Shown one piece after another: positions 1 through 9,897 of a stretch of 21,889 bases of DNA (position 1 is its first letter; every line of letters begins with the position of its first letter). A program made the position numbers and the translations under genes. The stretch spans positions 1 through 21,889 of the forward strand of contig CAXKVR010000735.1 of the NCBI GenBank assembly GCA_964058845.1, read 5' to 3'. The stretch is from Carex sylvatica (lineage: Eukaryota; Streptophyta; Magnoliopsida; Poales; Cyperaceae). The notes under the pieces were generated by a model that saw only the letters and a program-made list of their open reading frames with translations, was not told the origin of the DNA and did not search any database.

Positions 1-1390
1 ATTCGTTCTTTGTGGTAGGTTAACCGCTTGAGGCAGTACTTGGACTTGTTCTTGTTAGTGTTGGTGTCCCAGACCCAGATCATATCTATGATATGTTTAG
101 TTTATTATTGAATAATTTTATCATTTTGTACCTTGAGTATTCATATTAGTGGATCATTTGAGTTGATGACTTAAATTGTAGAACTTCACAATGAATAAAT
201 TTGTTTACTCTTAAATGTTCCTTATCTTGGCAATCAGCAAGATACACTAGTTGATCATATAAGATAAGTGTGGTGATTAGATGATGGCCATGTTCTACAG
301 GTTATACAATAAGGAGTTATTGATCTAATCACACATGTGCATACATGGAGATGTATGGCACTAGACAAACTCAAGAATGAAATATCATATGGATTGTGTT
401 TTGTGTCATTGATATTTCATTGTGTCTAGAATTCTTTGGTTTAGATATTTATTTTTCTTACATAAGGGATGTATATTGTTGGTACTGTCCAACGCTCTCT
501 TTAACCAGGAGTTATATAGGCAGTTACTGCAGTGCATATAACTTATGCGGAAGAACGATATGTATTAAGAAATCATTGTCCCTTATATGTTAATATAAGC
601 GATGATATCTCTGGGCCCTTGATAAAGTTTATATTATGTGCATGCAATATGATTATATGATAATCATATCATAATTAAACTACAAAAAATCAAGAAAGAA
701 TAATTGGTAAGGATGACACATCCCTACCTTACGATTATTTGGATATCATGTGGTTAGGAATTGACACAACAACATTTTTAATGTTACAGGGATCGTGATT
801 TTGCATTGTGATTTTTCATCCACATTATTTAGATAATTAATATACCATGGCTAGTTGTATCATTGATTTATGGAATTAAAATATTTAATTCTATTGCCAT
901 AATGATGAGATTCCATAGGGTCACACCATATGAAAGACTAAAAGAAAATATATTAATAAAGCATCTGTGATATGTATATAATATGTGCTAGGTTAATTAT
1001 AAGAAGTTATAATTATTTTGTACAAATTATATGTTATTAATATATGAATAATTTTATGATATGGAGATGTTATAAAATAATCCTAGTAATATTTAAATTA
1101 ACATGAAATATTAATTTATATGTTGGCCTTTTAATGTATGGGATTGTGGACTTAATTAAATATTAATATGATTAGTATTTTTAAGCCCAAAGCCCAAATA
1201 TATGCTGGAGAGAATTGATTAGTGATGGCATGATTTAAGAGATATTTAAATATGTCATTAAATCTAATCAATCTCATTAGAGAGGAAAGAAATTTCTGGA
1301 CATATTTTTTTTAGGTAACTTTGAACTGAAATTTGAAAGGGAAAATACTAATGATTATGGACATATGACCTATGTAATCAATAGCCCTTG
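1..1390. other. AT-rich non-coding stretch, no gene seen
   Basis: I see no open frame of meaningful length, no protein motif and no RNA gene here. The longest frame (396-593, + strand) has no recognisable composition or motif. The texture (long AT-rich runs with stretches such as CCATAGGGTCACACC near 913-927) resembles the decayed non-coding parts of plant LTR retrotransposons, but I could not find paired LTRs or a primer binding site, so this is only an impression. Confidence 0.5.
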
Positions 1391-1440
1391 GAGTATAGAA
1401 TCCAACGGTGAATATTTCAAGTCGTTTGGAGTTACCTAGA

Positions 1441-1453
1441 AAAATATATAAGA
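1441..1453 (+). promoter_or_regulatory. TATA-like box of a possible old LTR or transcript
   Basis: A TATATA run (1445-1450) followed by AAGAG lies upstream of a CT-rich stretch (about 1505-1545), a GA-rich stretch and a possible 5' splice donor at 1789-1790 (CCAAG|GT). Together this resembles a promoter plus untranslated leader, as in a plant LTR. No coding sequence or primer binding site follows on the plus strand, so the call is tentative. Confidence 0.22.
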
Positions 1454-1994
1454 GTTTTAGTACCAAAAGGTCAGATATTCTGGGAAATATATCTTGGCCG
1501 AAATTTGCTCTTTTCTCCTTTCTTCCATTTTTCTCTCATGTGTTGAGATCTAGAAATCCTCTAAGAAATTTTCAGAAATTAAGAAAAGGGTTAAACAAGT
1601 ATTAAGGTTCTACTTGTTAATCTCTTACTAGCCTTAGAGATACAAGTATTTCTTTAATCTTTCGATGGATACCTAAGGAGGCTCGTCATTTGAAGGGCTA
1701 AAGCACAACCACCGTTGAAAGAGAAAGAGAATAAGAAATTGCTAAGCAAGACAACGCTTCTTGATTTGATTTGGAGAATAAATCCAAGGTATTATGTTAT
1801 TTCCTTATTGATTAGGCTAATTAAGATTGTTTCTTGCATTTACAATAACTAGATCATTTGTTTTGAGTCGAATAAAATTTTTGTTTTATTCCTTGCTATC
1901 TAAGCATCAAAACGTTCAATTCTTTCCTTTTCGTGTTCTGGATGTTCTCATTTGGGTCCCAATATTGGTTAGGAAGAGCATCATCTTTAAAAAT

Positions 1995-2914
1995 CTATTT
2001 ATTAATACCATTAGTCTCGGGTTTGTACCATCGTAGACCGGATGGTTCATGGGAATGAATCCAACCTTGATTGGTCAAGAGATTAACCAAATGTATTGGT
2101 TTGAGCGTCGGCTTACCCTCAGGTATTTCAATTTCATTCAATCAGATGATTTTATGGATAAGAGAAGCATAAGGTAAACTTAATACCGTGCTTTGAAAAG
2201 CATTTTTCATGTGACAGAGAATGATATATGGCATGGTAAATCTCTTATCGTCCAATTAAATGAGATGACAAAGATAGTACATTGGTCCCCACTCAATATT
2301 AGTTTTGATGGTTGCTTTTAGGACAAGAATATTATTGATGAAGAGAAAAATCAAACGATGAAGAGCCGAAAATTGAGAGCAATAGAGAGGTGCTCCTGCT
2401 CGGTTTTTACGATCAAACCATTGCTTGTATTGATCGACGGTTTCAATCAAACCACTTGGCCAATCTCTTAAAATATAGATTTCTTTCCTATCATTCGGGA
2501 TTTCAAGAAAACTTGAGCTAAGATTGCAAGTGAGAGCACTATCTCATTTCCGTAAACATAGGAAGAGAGAAAGAAGGGGTTCTCAGAGATTTCAAGATTT
2601 ACACAGAAGGTTCGGGTGAGCAAATCCGTATATGGTTCACAACACTTGAGAAGGGGATCCCAATTCCAATGTCTTATGTATTGAAGTAGTTTGGCATCCT
2701 CTCGAGGAGTGAAGGTAACTGTGGGTTTATCGAAGTAGAAACAGTGGGTTAATTCTCGAACTTGAAATTGGCCTATGAAGTTGTGGTGGGTTCTTGCATT
2801 CCAAAATAGGTAAGTGTTGAATTGATGAATAACCCAATTTGATGGTATGAATCCTCTACTATCTTGACCCAATTCACTTCGGTATCTTTTCATACCGGCT
2901 TTCTTTGGAGCCAT
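1995..2914 (-). pseudogene. Putative plant transposon protein domain, broken
   Basis: Read on the minus strand from ATG at 2914, the frame begins MAPKKAGMKRYRS and runs to 2468. The next frame continues the same protein (EIPNDRKEIYILRDWPSG, then LIETVDQYKQWF), so there is a frameshift near 2490. Two further in-frame stops follow, near 2255 (after YYLCHLI) and near 2130 (before LNEIEIPEGK). Recognisable sequence ends with GLRWYKPETNG and a stop at 1995-1997. The order of features (MAPK-type start, RGFIP, YVYGNEI, ILRDWPSG, LPYASLI) matches my memory of the 'putative plant transposon protein' domain, widespread in plant genomes as retrotransposon cargo of unknown biochemical role. The roughly 306 codons are close to a full domain, but three disruptions make it non-functional. 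The GA/CT-rich DNA at 2920-3212 could be its old leader. The family call rests on recall, not a search. Confidence 0.6.
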
Positions 2915-3204
2915 TGATAAAGAGAGAAAGTTAAGGGTTTACCGATCAAAGAATAAAACAACAATTCGAGAAGAAAAGAGCGAAAGAAACACCTTGATGA
3001 AATTGGATTGTTGATTGGACGGTTAGATAGCCAGATTTAGAGAAGGGGTTTCGGTTAGGGTTCATTGGAGAGAGGAGAAAAGAGAGAGAGATGGTGATTT
3101 TTGAGAGTAGAAATGAGTAGAGGGAAGAGAGGAGAGGAGAACGGGCTACAAAGAATTTAAAATGGTGTGAGAGAAGGAAGGAGAAGGGATGGGTGAGATC
3201 TGCA

Positions 3205-4110
3205 TTTAACATTTTTTGTCATAAAATGTTACCAATATTTTTCAAATGTTGCTAACGTTTGGTCTCTGACTCGAAAGCCCATTTTGTAGAAATTTGAATT
3301 TTCAGAAGGCTGTGAATTTATTTAAATCGTTACCAATGGTTTTCAATCGTTACCAACGGTTTTCAATCGTTACCAACGATTTTTTAAACGTTACAACGTT
3401 TTAACTTAATCTTAGAGTTCAAGAAATTAACAATTTTCAAAATTCATAAGTTTTGAGAATTCTTGTATCGTTACAACGTTTGGATGACAACGTTCTAACG
3501 TTATTTGAGTTCTCATAATTTACACATTTTAAGTATGCATATGTGACTAAAAATATTACAACGTTTTGTGTCAGACTTAAAAACTTTGAATTTTCACAAG
3601 TGTGTGCATGCATAATGAAATTAACTGTTATAACACTTTACAGGAACGTTACAACGTGTTCTACAAAGTAATTAGACTTGGAAATTTTGAATTTTCACTA
3701 GTCTCTACATGCATATAGGAATTAAACGTTACAACGTTATTCAGGAACATTACAACGTTTTCTACAAAATAATCAGACTTGAAAACTTCAAATTTTCACA
3801 AGTTTCTGCATGCATATTGAAGTGAAACGTTACAACGTTATCAAGAACCGTTACAATGTTTTGTACAAAAATAATCAGACTTAGAAATTTCAATTTTTTA
3901 CTAGTCTCTGTACTTATTTGAGGATGAAACATTACAATGGTTGTCAGAAACATTATAACGGGTTGTTCCCCAAAACACATCTTTAGAAGTTGAGTTTATA
4001 TGAGTATAACTTGCATGAATCATTACAATGATTTGAAAACGTTACGAGTAATTTATATAAATTCTTACTTATGAACTGATTTAGCTAAAAAACGTTACCA
4101 ACGTTTTACA
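3205..4110. repeat. AACGTT-rich repeat block with 101-bp tandem units
   Basis: The block is saturated with the palindrome AACGTT and variants (ACAACGTT, TACCAACG). Between about 3541 and 3980 it is organised as four tandem units: the anchor AGACTT recurs near 3573, 3674, 3775 and 3877, a spacing of 101-102 bp. Each unit carries a TTTTCAC stretch and an AACGTTACAACGTT pair, several with TGCATGCAT. The same AACGTT motif fills 6920-7190, the proposed U3 of the copia LTR, so this block is probably an expanded or decayed U3 of the 3' LTR. The link is inferred from the shared motif, not from an end-to-end alignment. Confidence 0.6.
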
Positions 4111-4249
4111 AACGTTTTTAACATTTTGCCTCTGTAAATTTTGCCCCAAAATAAACTATTTTGATTGCTATGAATTATTTTTGAAGTGAAAATTTAATAT
4201 GTCTTATTCTCTAAGTTCAAGCATGTTTAATTTAAACCTTAATTCATTG

Positions 4250-4500
4250 TGTTATTGTGTATTCAAGGGTTTTGTAAAAATATCGGTAATTTGATTTTTA
4301 GTGTCAATATGTATGAGTTGTAACTAACACAAATATTTATATTTTGCTTAGTTCTATGGAACTAGTGTTGTCACACATAATTAATATGTTGCGAAAGCGA
4401 ATTTCATAATTATGCAGAGTTTGAATTACACATAATATTTGTGTGCAACAACTATCAATGATCCAAGCATTTTCTTTATGAGATGTAATCAAACACTCCT
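4250..4500 (-). pseudogene. Copia pol remnant: protease stub joined to RNase H tail
   Basis: On the minus strand, AWIIDSCCT (about 4440-4470) matches the start of copia aspartic protease, where the usual motif is DSG; here the Gly is Cys. Within about 60 bases comes MCDNTSSIELSK (about 4346-4384), a motif of the copia RNase H region, and then IDTKNQITDIFTKPL (about 4262-4311), the signature near the C-terminus of copia pol. Integrase and reverse transcriptase, together normally more than 2.5 kb, are absent. The motif order fits an internal deletion of a Ty1/copia element. Frames are also broken between the motifs, so nothing here is functional. Confidence 0.7.
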
Positions 4501-4555
4501 ACAATAATATATATAATAGTTATTGTTGAGTGAGTAACTAACATATACCTTGTTT

Positions 4556-4573
4556 TAATCTCCCCCTTTATTT
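4556..4573 (-). other. Polypurine tract-like site
   Basis: The minus strand reads AAAGGGGGAGATT, the form of polypurine tract that primes plus-strand synthesis in many plant copia elements just before the 3' LTR. Here it lies between the zinc-knuckle region and the protease stub, on the wrong side of the RNase H tail. It may have been moved by recombination, or it may be a chance purine run. Confidence 0.4.
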
Positions 4574-4599
4574 TTGACAATTTAAATAATTTAGGGGAG

Positions 4600-6345
4600 A
4601 TTATGTATGCATCTAAGTTAATGTAGCTTTAGGAACCCAAACAACATTTTGGTTATTGTCTCCATTCCTAAACCTACATTCTAAGGAGGTATAACTAATT
4701 TTGCAACAATAATTACAAAATATAATCGATGATTTTTTAGCAATAGAACCTTGTTTGAAAGTGGATTAGTATTGGTATTTCACTTCATGCAAATTACTCT
4801 TATGATTACCAAACGACTTATTTGCAACTCTAGATGTGACACTTTTGATTTTATAAGAATCAAATCTATTGTGATGTTGGAGAACATCTCTTGTCAAACC
4901 TTTTCTTTGAGTTTGATTTTATAAACCATTTTTATTTTTGAGTTCATAAAATCATCCATCGGGTCCTTTGAAATAAGTTTTCTTTGACCCTTTTGGATTA
5001 AAAGTGTTCCTATCACTATTTTGAAAATTATTTTTGTGATTAAACTTATACCTAAATGCATAATTTTGAGACTTTTGATTCTTTTTAGCATTTGGATGAT
5101 AGGTGGAATGCTTTTTGCAATCAAATTTATATTTATTTAGAGATTTTTATTTCTTTTTCTTATTTGAGAATTGAGTATTTCTCCATTTTTTCTTTACGAC
5201 TATTCAAGTGGTTGGATTCAAATGAGGATTGACCATTCTTGTATCAAAGTCCAATTGTGTCAATTTTGTGATCATTGATAAAATTATCCACATGATAAGA
5301 ATCTAGATTAGTGACATTTGAGAATTTATTATGAGATCTTAAAGCTCTATTTTTGGTCTCTAGAGTTTGAATTCTTACTTTTAAAATTTCTATTTCACCT
5401 ACAAGTGATGAGCATGCGTTGGTCTCATTTAGTTTTTCTAACACATTGAGTTTGGACTCTAAATTCTTTACCTTAAAATCTAGAATTTTATTTATCCTTT
5501 TTTATGCTTTGAAATTTCTATTTTGACATTCTAAAATATCATTTTTAGTTCTTAATATTTTTATAATACATTCATTTTCAATCAAGGTTTTATTTGGCTC
5601 ATCAATGAGAGATTGCAATATTGATTTATCAACATAGCGTATTAGAATCTTATTCATGAAAGTGCTTGACTCATTAATTATTAACCGATTGGTATACAAG
5701 TTATTTTCGGTCTCATTAATGGTACCATTGTATTCTTCACCACCTTCTTTCTCATCAGTCAATTCATCTTCGGACTTAATATCATGAAGACCAAAATTTA
5801 AATGTACCTCATTAGCAGAGCTAGTTGAGGCTTTGATTTCACCACCTTCCTTGTTGATGTTCCTTGATTTGACAAGGTCCTTGAGAAATTTGATGGTGGT
5901 CTCATCGGTGATGTTCTTGCTTGTAATAATTGAGCCCACATCAATTGTCGAGGGTCCTTCATCTACACTTTCCATCAACGCAAGGTTGAGATCTTGTTCA
6001 TCCATCTTTGTCTTACTCATTTTAATCTGAGTATTTACTTCAAATCGATTGATTAGATCCTCCTATATTTCATGGACACTACATGAATCATTAATTAATG
6101 ATAAGATAGATTCACTAATTGGATTAATTATATAATTTATTACAATTAGGTTTTTTTTTTTTTTCAAGTTTGAATGTGGTGGTCAAATCATTATTGTCAT
6201 CAATTTTCGGTACATACCAATTTTCTACAATATCACAAACCTCATTGGTTTTGAAAAAATAAATCATAAGATTTTTCCAATGACTAAAATTGTTGGTTGT
6301 ATTACCGAAAATTGGGAGTTCTTTCACACATCTATAGAGTGTCAT
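4600..6345 (-). pseudogene. Ty1/copia gag remnant
   Basis: The minus strand opens with MTLYRCVKELPIFGNTTN and continues FSHWKNLMIYFFKTN, matching the N-terminal copia gag pattern in which a 'FxGxNyxxWK' segment starts the capsid-like domain. The frame breaks at about 6124. A second piece (5502-6020) is Glu/Asp/Asn-rich, and a third (about 5244-5480) is coiled-coil-like (KLNVLEKLNE, KVRIQTLETKNRALRS). A Lys/Asn-rich piece follows (4894-5124, readable in another frame as NAKKNQKSQN and NPKGSKK). The gag end has a degenerate zinc knuckle, CNYCCKISYTSLEC, then VVWVPK (about 4615-4725). Several stops and frameshifts separate the pieces, and part of the middle of gag seems missing. Gag would form the cytoplasmic particle; this copy cannot. 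Confidence 0.68.
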
Positions 6346-6393
6346 TTTTCAAGTTGATCTAACTCAAATTAAGTGAGTCTTAATTTGAGTAAC

Positions 6394-6407
6394 TTGCTCT
6401 GATACCA
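6394..6407 (-). other. Primer binding site, initiator tRNA-Met type
   Basis: The minus strand reads TGGTATCAGAGCAA, the standard plant copia primer binding site complementary to the 3' end of initiator tRNA-Met. It starts three bases after the LTR terminal CA (TATAACA, AAG, TGGTATC) and lies about 50 bases upstream of the gag ATG. This is the firmest evidence that a minus-strand copia element is present. Confidence 0.88.
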
Positions 6408-6410
6408 CTT

Positions 6411-7320
6411 TGTTATACTAAATGCACCGCTAATCGGTTAAAATTGAAAAATAATTGCGATTAAAAGTAAATAGATGAGTTTAGAGAAATTTGACACGCA
6501 AGGTGATAACGGAGTTCGACAAAACAAAGGCCTACGTCTCCGGAGCATCGCAACCTCTTCTAGGTGCGCCTTTCTATTACCCAATTTGAAATGATTACAA
6601 CTTGTGAACTGGTGAGCCCTTATAACCAATGAGAAGTCACACAGCCAACTCAAAGCGAGAACAAAGTCTCAAAGTTTAGATCCTCAAGAAGAACACTCAA
6701 GATCTCACTCTAACATAATCTAACTCAAGCTTAGTGAAGTGGGTTTGAGGTTGTTTGAGAGATATTGAAGTTTTAAGCTCAATCAACAATGGAGGAACCA
6801 AGCTCACAGAAAAATCACTTTTTAGAAAGTTAGGGTCGGCTGGATTGAGTGGGGAAGATAATTCACTGCTCTATTTATAGAGACAACTCCAGAAAGAGTA
6901 ATTTGACTTAAAACTTTGCAGACGTTTGATAAAACGTTATAACGTTTTAGCTCAATTTGAATTTAGATTTTCTTTTTCTGTGAGATCGATCAAAACGTTA
7001 CCAACGATTATAAAACGTTCACAACGATTTGATTTTGTAAAACTTGATCAAAAATAGAATTTTTAGAAATATGAATTTAATTAAAACGTTATAACGTTTA
7101 TAAAATGTCTGTAACGTTTGAGGTTAAATCTGTGTTTGATCAAGATGTCCCTTAGCGTTTTCTTACAGGTTAAATCGTTATAACGTTTGTATCCTGTTGA
7201 AACAACATCAAACACACTTTATCAAGTTTAAAATATTACAATTTAAAATCTTAATAAGTGTCTTCATGATTTCTTCAGTTCAAGCAATTTATATTGCAAT
7301 TCCAATTAGCTTGAACCTGC
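6411..7320 (-). repeat. Copia 5' LTR (minus-strand orientation)
   Basis: The inner edge is clear: the plus strand begins TGTTATAC at 6411, next to the primer binding site. The outer edge is uncertain: ACAACA at about 7205 would mirror TGTTAT, while CTGCA at 7320 is an alternative. In minus-strand sense the U3 carries many AACGTT motifs (6920-7190), then a TATA box at 6872-6879, and R-U5 occupies roughly 6411-6845. Sequence at 7320-7260 weakly resembles 4246-4190 (GGTTYAA, GCTTGAACT, ATTAA then TTTT), which would be the start of the other LTR. No intact matching 3' LTR was found. Confidence 0.6.
6872..6879 (-). promoter_or_regulatory. TATA box of the copia LTR
   Basis: The minus strand reads TCTCTATAAATAGAGC, an excellent plant TATA box (TATAAATA). 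It sits inside the LTR at a position that separates an AACGTT-rich U3 from a 430-bp R-U5. Transcription would start some 30 bases downstream, near 6845, and run through the primer binding site into gag. Confidence 0.68.
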
Positions 7321-8045
7321 ATAACTCTAAAAATAGAAGAAATCGTAAAATTCAATAATTGTATGTTTTTTCAAATTAGTCAAATAGACGAAAAAAATTA
7401 TTGCTAAAACAATAATTTATTCTAATAGTTTCGTTCACCATACTTTTAAGTTGTTACATTTGTCTGGTAAAATATTTTTGACAAAGAAAATCAATGGTTA
7501 AAATATGAAATAATTATCAATATTAATTCCAGATAGCAATGATTAAATTCTAATAAAGATAGAGCTTCCCTATATATATGAAAAATGGAAAAATATTATA
7601 GGCTTTTTATGCAGGAAAACATATATTAATTATAATTTATAAGAATGAGATCCGGAGAAGAGATTTCATGCATAAGATGTTGATATCTTATTATGATCAT
7701 ATTTTTTTTTTTATCGATATTCTAAAATTCAAATTTCAATGAAGAATATGAACTCGTGAATTTGTTCTATCCTAATTTTAAAAAAATGTCAATTTTGGGT
7801 TAATTTTGGACTTTGGAGTATTGATTTTTTTATCTCTTAAACTAAACCACATAATTGCATTTCTCTCTCAAATAGAATATTTAATGGTTCCTGATTTTCA
7901 TATAAAATTTAAAATTTGAATTATTAATAAAAATAAAAATTATGGTTATGATTGAGTACTATAAATATGGACATTGAACATGTTATTTTGTTATAACATT
8001 ATTTTTGGACATATTCTATTGTTTGTATGTATTTAATTTAGACTG
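7321..8045. other. AT-rich spacer, nothing recognised
   Basis: I found no coding potential, no tRNA-like element, no inverted repeat longer than a few bases and no transposon end in this stretch. It is very AT-rich, with homopolymer runs. Confidence 0.5.
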
Positions 8046-8126
8046 AGTATTTAATGCTCAAGGTGCAAGGCTTCTTTTTTTTTAGAGAAAAAAAAAAAAA
8101 GTATTGCGCCTTGAGCATTAAATACT
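8046..8126. repeat. 81-nt near-perfect hairpin (miRNA-like or mini-foldback)
   Basis: The left arm (8046-8068, starts AGTATTTAATGCTCAAGG) and right arm (8104-8126, starts TTGCGCCTTGAGC) are complementary over 23 bases with one G-T type mismatch. The pairing can continue inward because the loop is a T-rich run (8071-8083) followed by an A-rich run (8088-8100). Either strand could fold into a long stem the size of a short plant pre-miRNA. It could equally be a tiny foldback element. No flanking target duplication is obvious. Confidence 0.7.
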
Positions 8127-9270
8127 TGGAAAAGGATGTGACTAAAAATTAAAGAGATCTTCTAGAGCACAAACCTATTCAGGTTATAAATTTCCTGGGG
8201 AGAGTTATTTCTCTACTTAATTTAAAGTGGCCAGATATTCATATACACAGATTGAAAATTTGAAATATATTACAGGTCTTATTGTTAGAGATATACTATC
8301 AAAAAGTATTATATTTATTAATAGCATGTATAGAAGTAGCTTATAATTTTTTATAACTAATAAACTTTGAACAAATGATGACAAGCTATATAGATGTTGT
8401 GTGAACTTTGGCTCAACTTATTCAAAAATCGGTTTATGATTGGAACTGCCTGCTTAAAATAAGAGTTTTTTTTTTACATGAAGTTACAATATTTAGGATT
8501 AAGCTTGTAAAATAGTAGAAGTTAAATTTGACAAAAGATATTTGGCCTAAATCAAAATGCACTTCTATAGGAAAATTAATATTTTTCCACTACATATTTT
8601 TTTGGTAATTACATATGTTGTTCGGATACCAGGTATCTGACTCAACACAATTGAAAAGGACGGCCCAAATTAAATTCATCCTGTTCTTGTTCGGAATAAC
8701 TGAGGGGCATTATTAATTATTTGTGCGTTGAGATTTGTGTCAAGTTAAAAAAAAAAAAAAAAAAATTGGACCCTTCAATTCAATTTTACTCAGTCCGGTA
8801 ACATGAGAGGCTGTGAATTCATCTTGTTCGAATAAGACACCTATAATGATAAAAAGAAAGAATGAAAACAAACATTAATACAACGAAGATAATAAAATAA
8901 ACTTTTAATTTCAAAAGTAAAGCAAATAAAAAATTAAAGTATATGTTACTTGAGATTTATTTCAATTTGAACTTGGGATTAACTTGAACTTCTCAAATAT
9001 TAATCAACGTTGGAAAATAATATCATACATTTTTTGTCAGTAAAACCTTCTTAAACAAAGCAAAATAAAAGATCATCATGTAATTGCCCTCATAAAACAA
9101 AAACATCAATGATTAGAGTGGAACCTATGACCTCGCAAAAAGACTAACAAATGAGAAGGCTTGCCATACAAGATGTGGTCCAGTGTGGTCACAGAAGATC
9201 CTGGTAAAATGAAAAGCAAAGGCAAGTAAACAAGCAAGAAGGTCCGAACTCCGAACTACTCATGCAGGAA
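8127..9270. other. AT-rich spacer, no gene seen
   Basis: There are no coding regions or RNA genes I can support. An A-run of about 20 bases lies at 8747-8765, and purine-rich AAAGAAAGAATG DNA near 8850. A long poly(A) can mark the end of a retroposon, but I found no matching target duplication around it. Confidence 0.45.
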
Positions 9271-9273
9271 AGA

Positions 9274-9595
9274 TTAGGTTAGGCTGATGCACCGGGTCCA
9301 CACGACATGTGGTACAGCGTCCCATACATCTCGTGGCCTGCACATGTTTGTACCCAGTCTATTTTCAAAAAGAGAAAGAGAGAGAGAGAGAGACATATTT
9401 TCATACCAGAGACTGAAGCAATTAAACACTGAGTCACTGACCAACCAACAGTCAACAGACCACACAAAACCTTCTCTGAAGACAGCCACACACTTTGCCC
9501 CATACATCCCTGCCTCCAAATCTGGGCCCTTTTGGGCCCTGACCGGCCCGGCCCCACACTTGTCCTCTCAGCCTACATTTGTATTTTACAATTGA
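9274..9595. other. GC-richer block of unknown nature
   Basis: This stretch is clearly less AT-rich than its surroundings, includes (GA)n at 9377-9393 and GGGCCC twice close together (9525-9539), and is followed by CCGGCCCGGCCCC. Open frames exist on both strands over the same bases (9287-9595 plus; 9274-9519 and 9279-9557 minus), but none resembles a known protein, and opposed overlapping frames are what GC-richer DNA gives by chance. It could be a host promoter or leader, or an old insertion. Confidence 0.35.
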
Positions 9596-9619
9596 CTAGT
9601 AGTAACTAATAAGTGAGGC

Positions 9620-9627
9620 TTACCAGT
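9620..9627. repeat. 8-bp target site duplication, left copy
   Basis: TTACCAGT here and again at 9890-9897 flank the foldback element between them. Exactly eight bases match, with the next base on each side different, which is the hAT superfamily length. Confidence 0.7.
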
Positions 9628-9889
9628 GATTTTTTCTTTTTTTTTTTATAAATAGAATCAATTCTAATAATTTTAATAAAACAAGAATCATTGATTTGGT
9701 TTTTATTAAAAGTTAGAAATCGATGAAGGGAGAATTTAAATTTTATTTTAAGAAATCTACGTTGGTCATTTCTACTTATTTCTCTCTCCACCGATCTCTA
9801 GTCGGTGGAGCTGTTTTTTATAAAAAAAATCAACCAGGTGCTTATTTTATTAGAATTATTAAAATTGATTCTATTTTAAAAAAAAATCT
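9628..9889. mobile_element. 262-bp MITE, hAT-like, with 8-bp target duplication
   Basis: The ends are complementary: the left end reads GATTTTTT and later ATAGAATCAATT; the reverse complement of the right end reads AGATTTTTT and later ATAGAATCAATT. The inverted arms extend for about 55 bp with a few mismatches (9628-9681 against roughly 9836-9889). The centre holds a perfect 9-bp stem, CTCCACCGA with TCGGTGGAG, at about 9786-9810. It encodes nothing, so it is a non-autonomous element. The duplication TTACCAGT (9620-9627, 9890-9897) supports hAT rather than Mutator. Confidence 0.72.
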
Positions 9890-9897
9890 TTACCAGT
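9890..9897. repeat. 8-bp target site duplication, right copy
   Basis: Second TTACCAGT, matching 9620-9627 on the other side of the MITE. Confidence 0.7.

Noticed and set aside
2946..3212. 88-codon minus frame upstream of the plant transposon protein pseudogene
   Set aside because: It is Ser/Leu/Phe-rich from CT-rich DNA and not continuous with the gene; probably leader sequence.
9279..9595. Overlapping frames of 81-102 codons on both strands
   Set aside because: Opposed overlapping frames in GC-richer DNA are expected by chance, and none shows a known motif.
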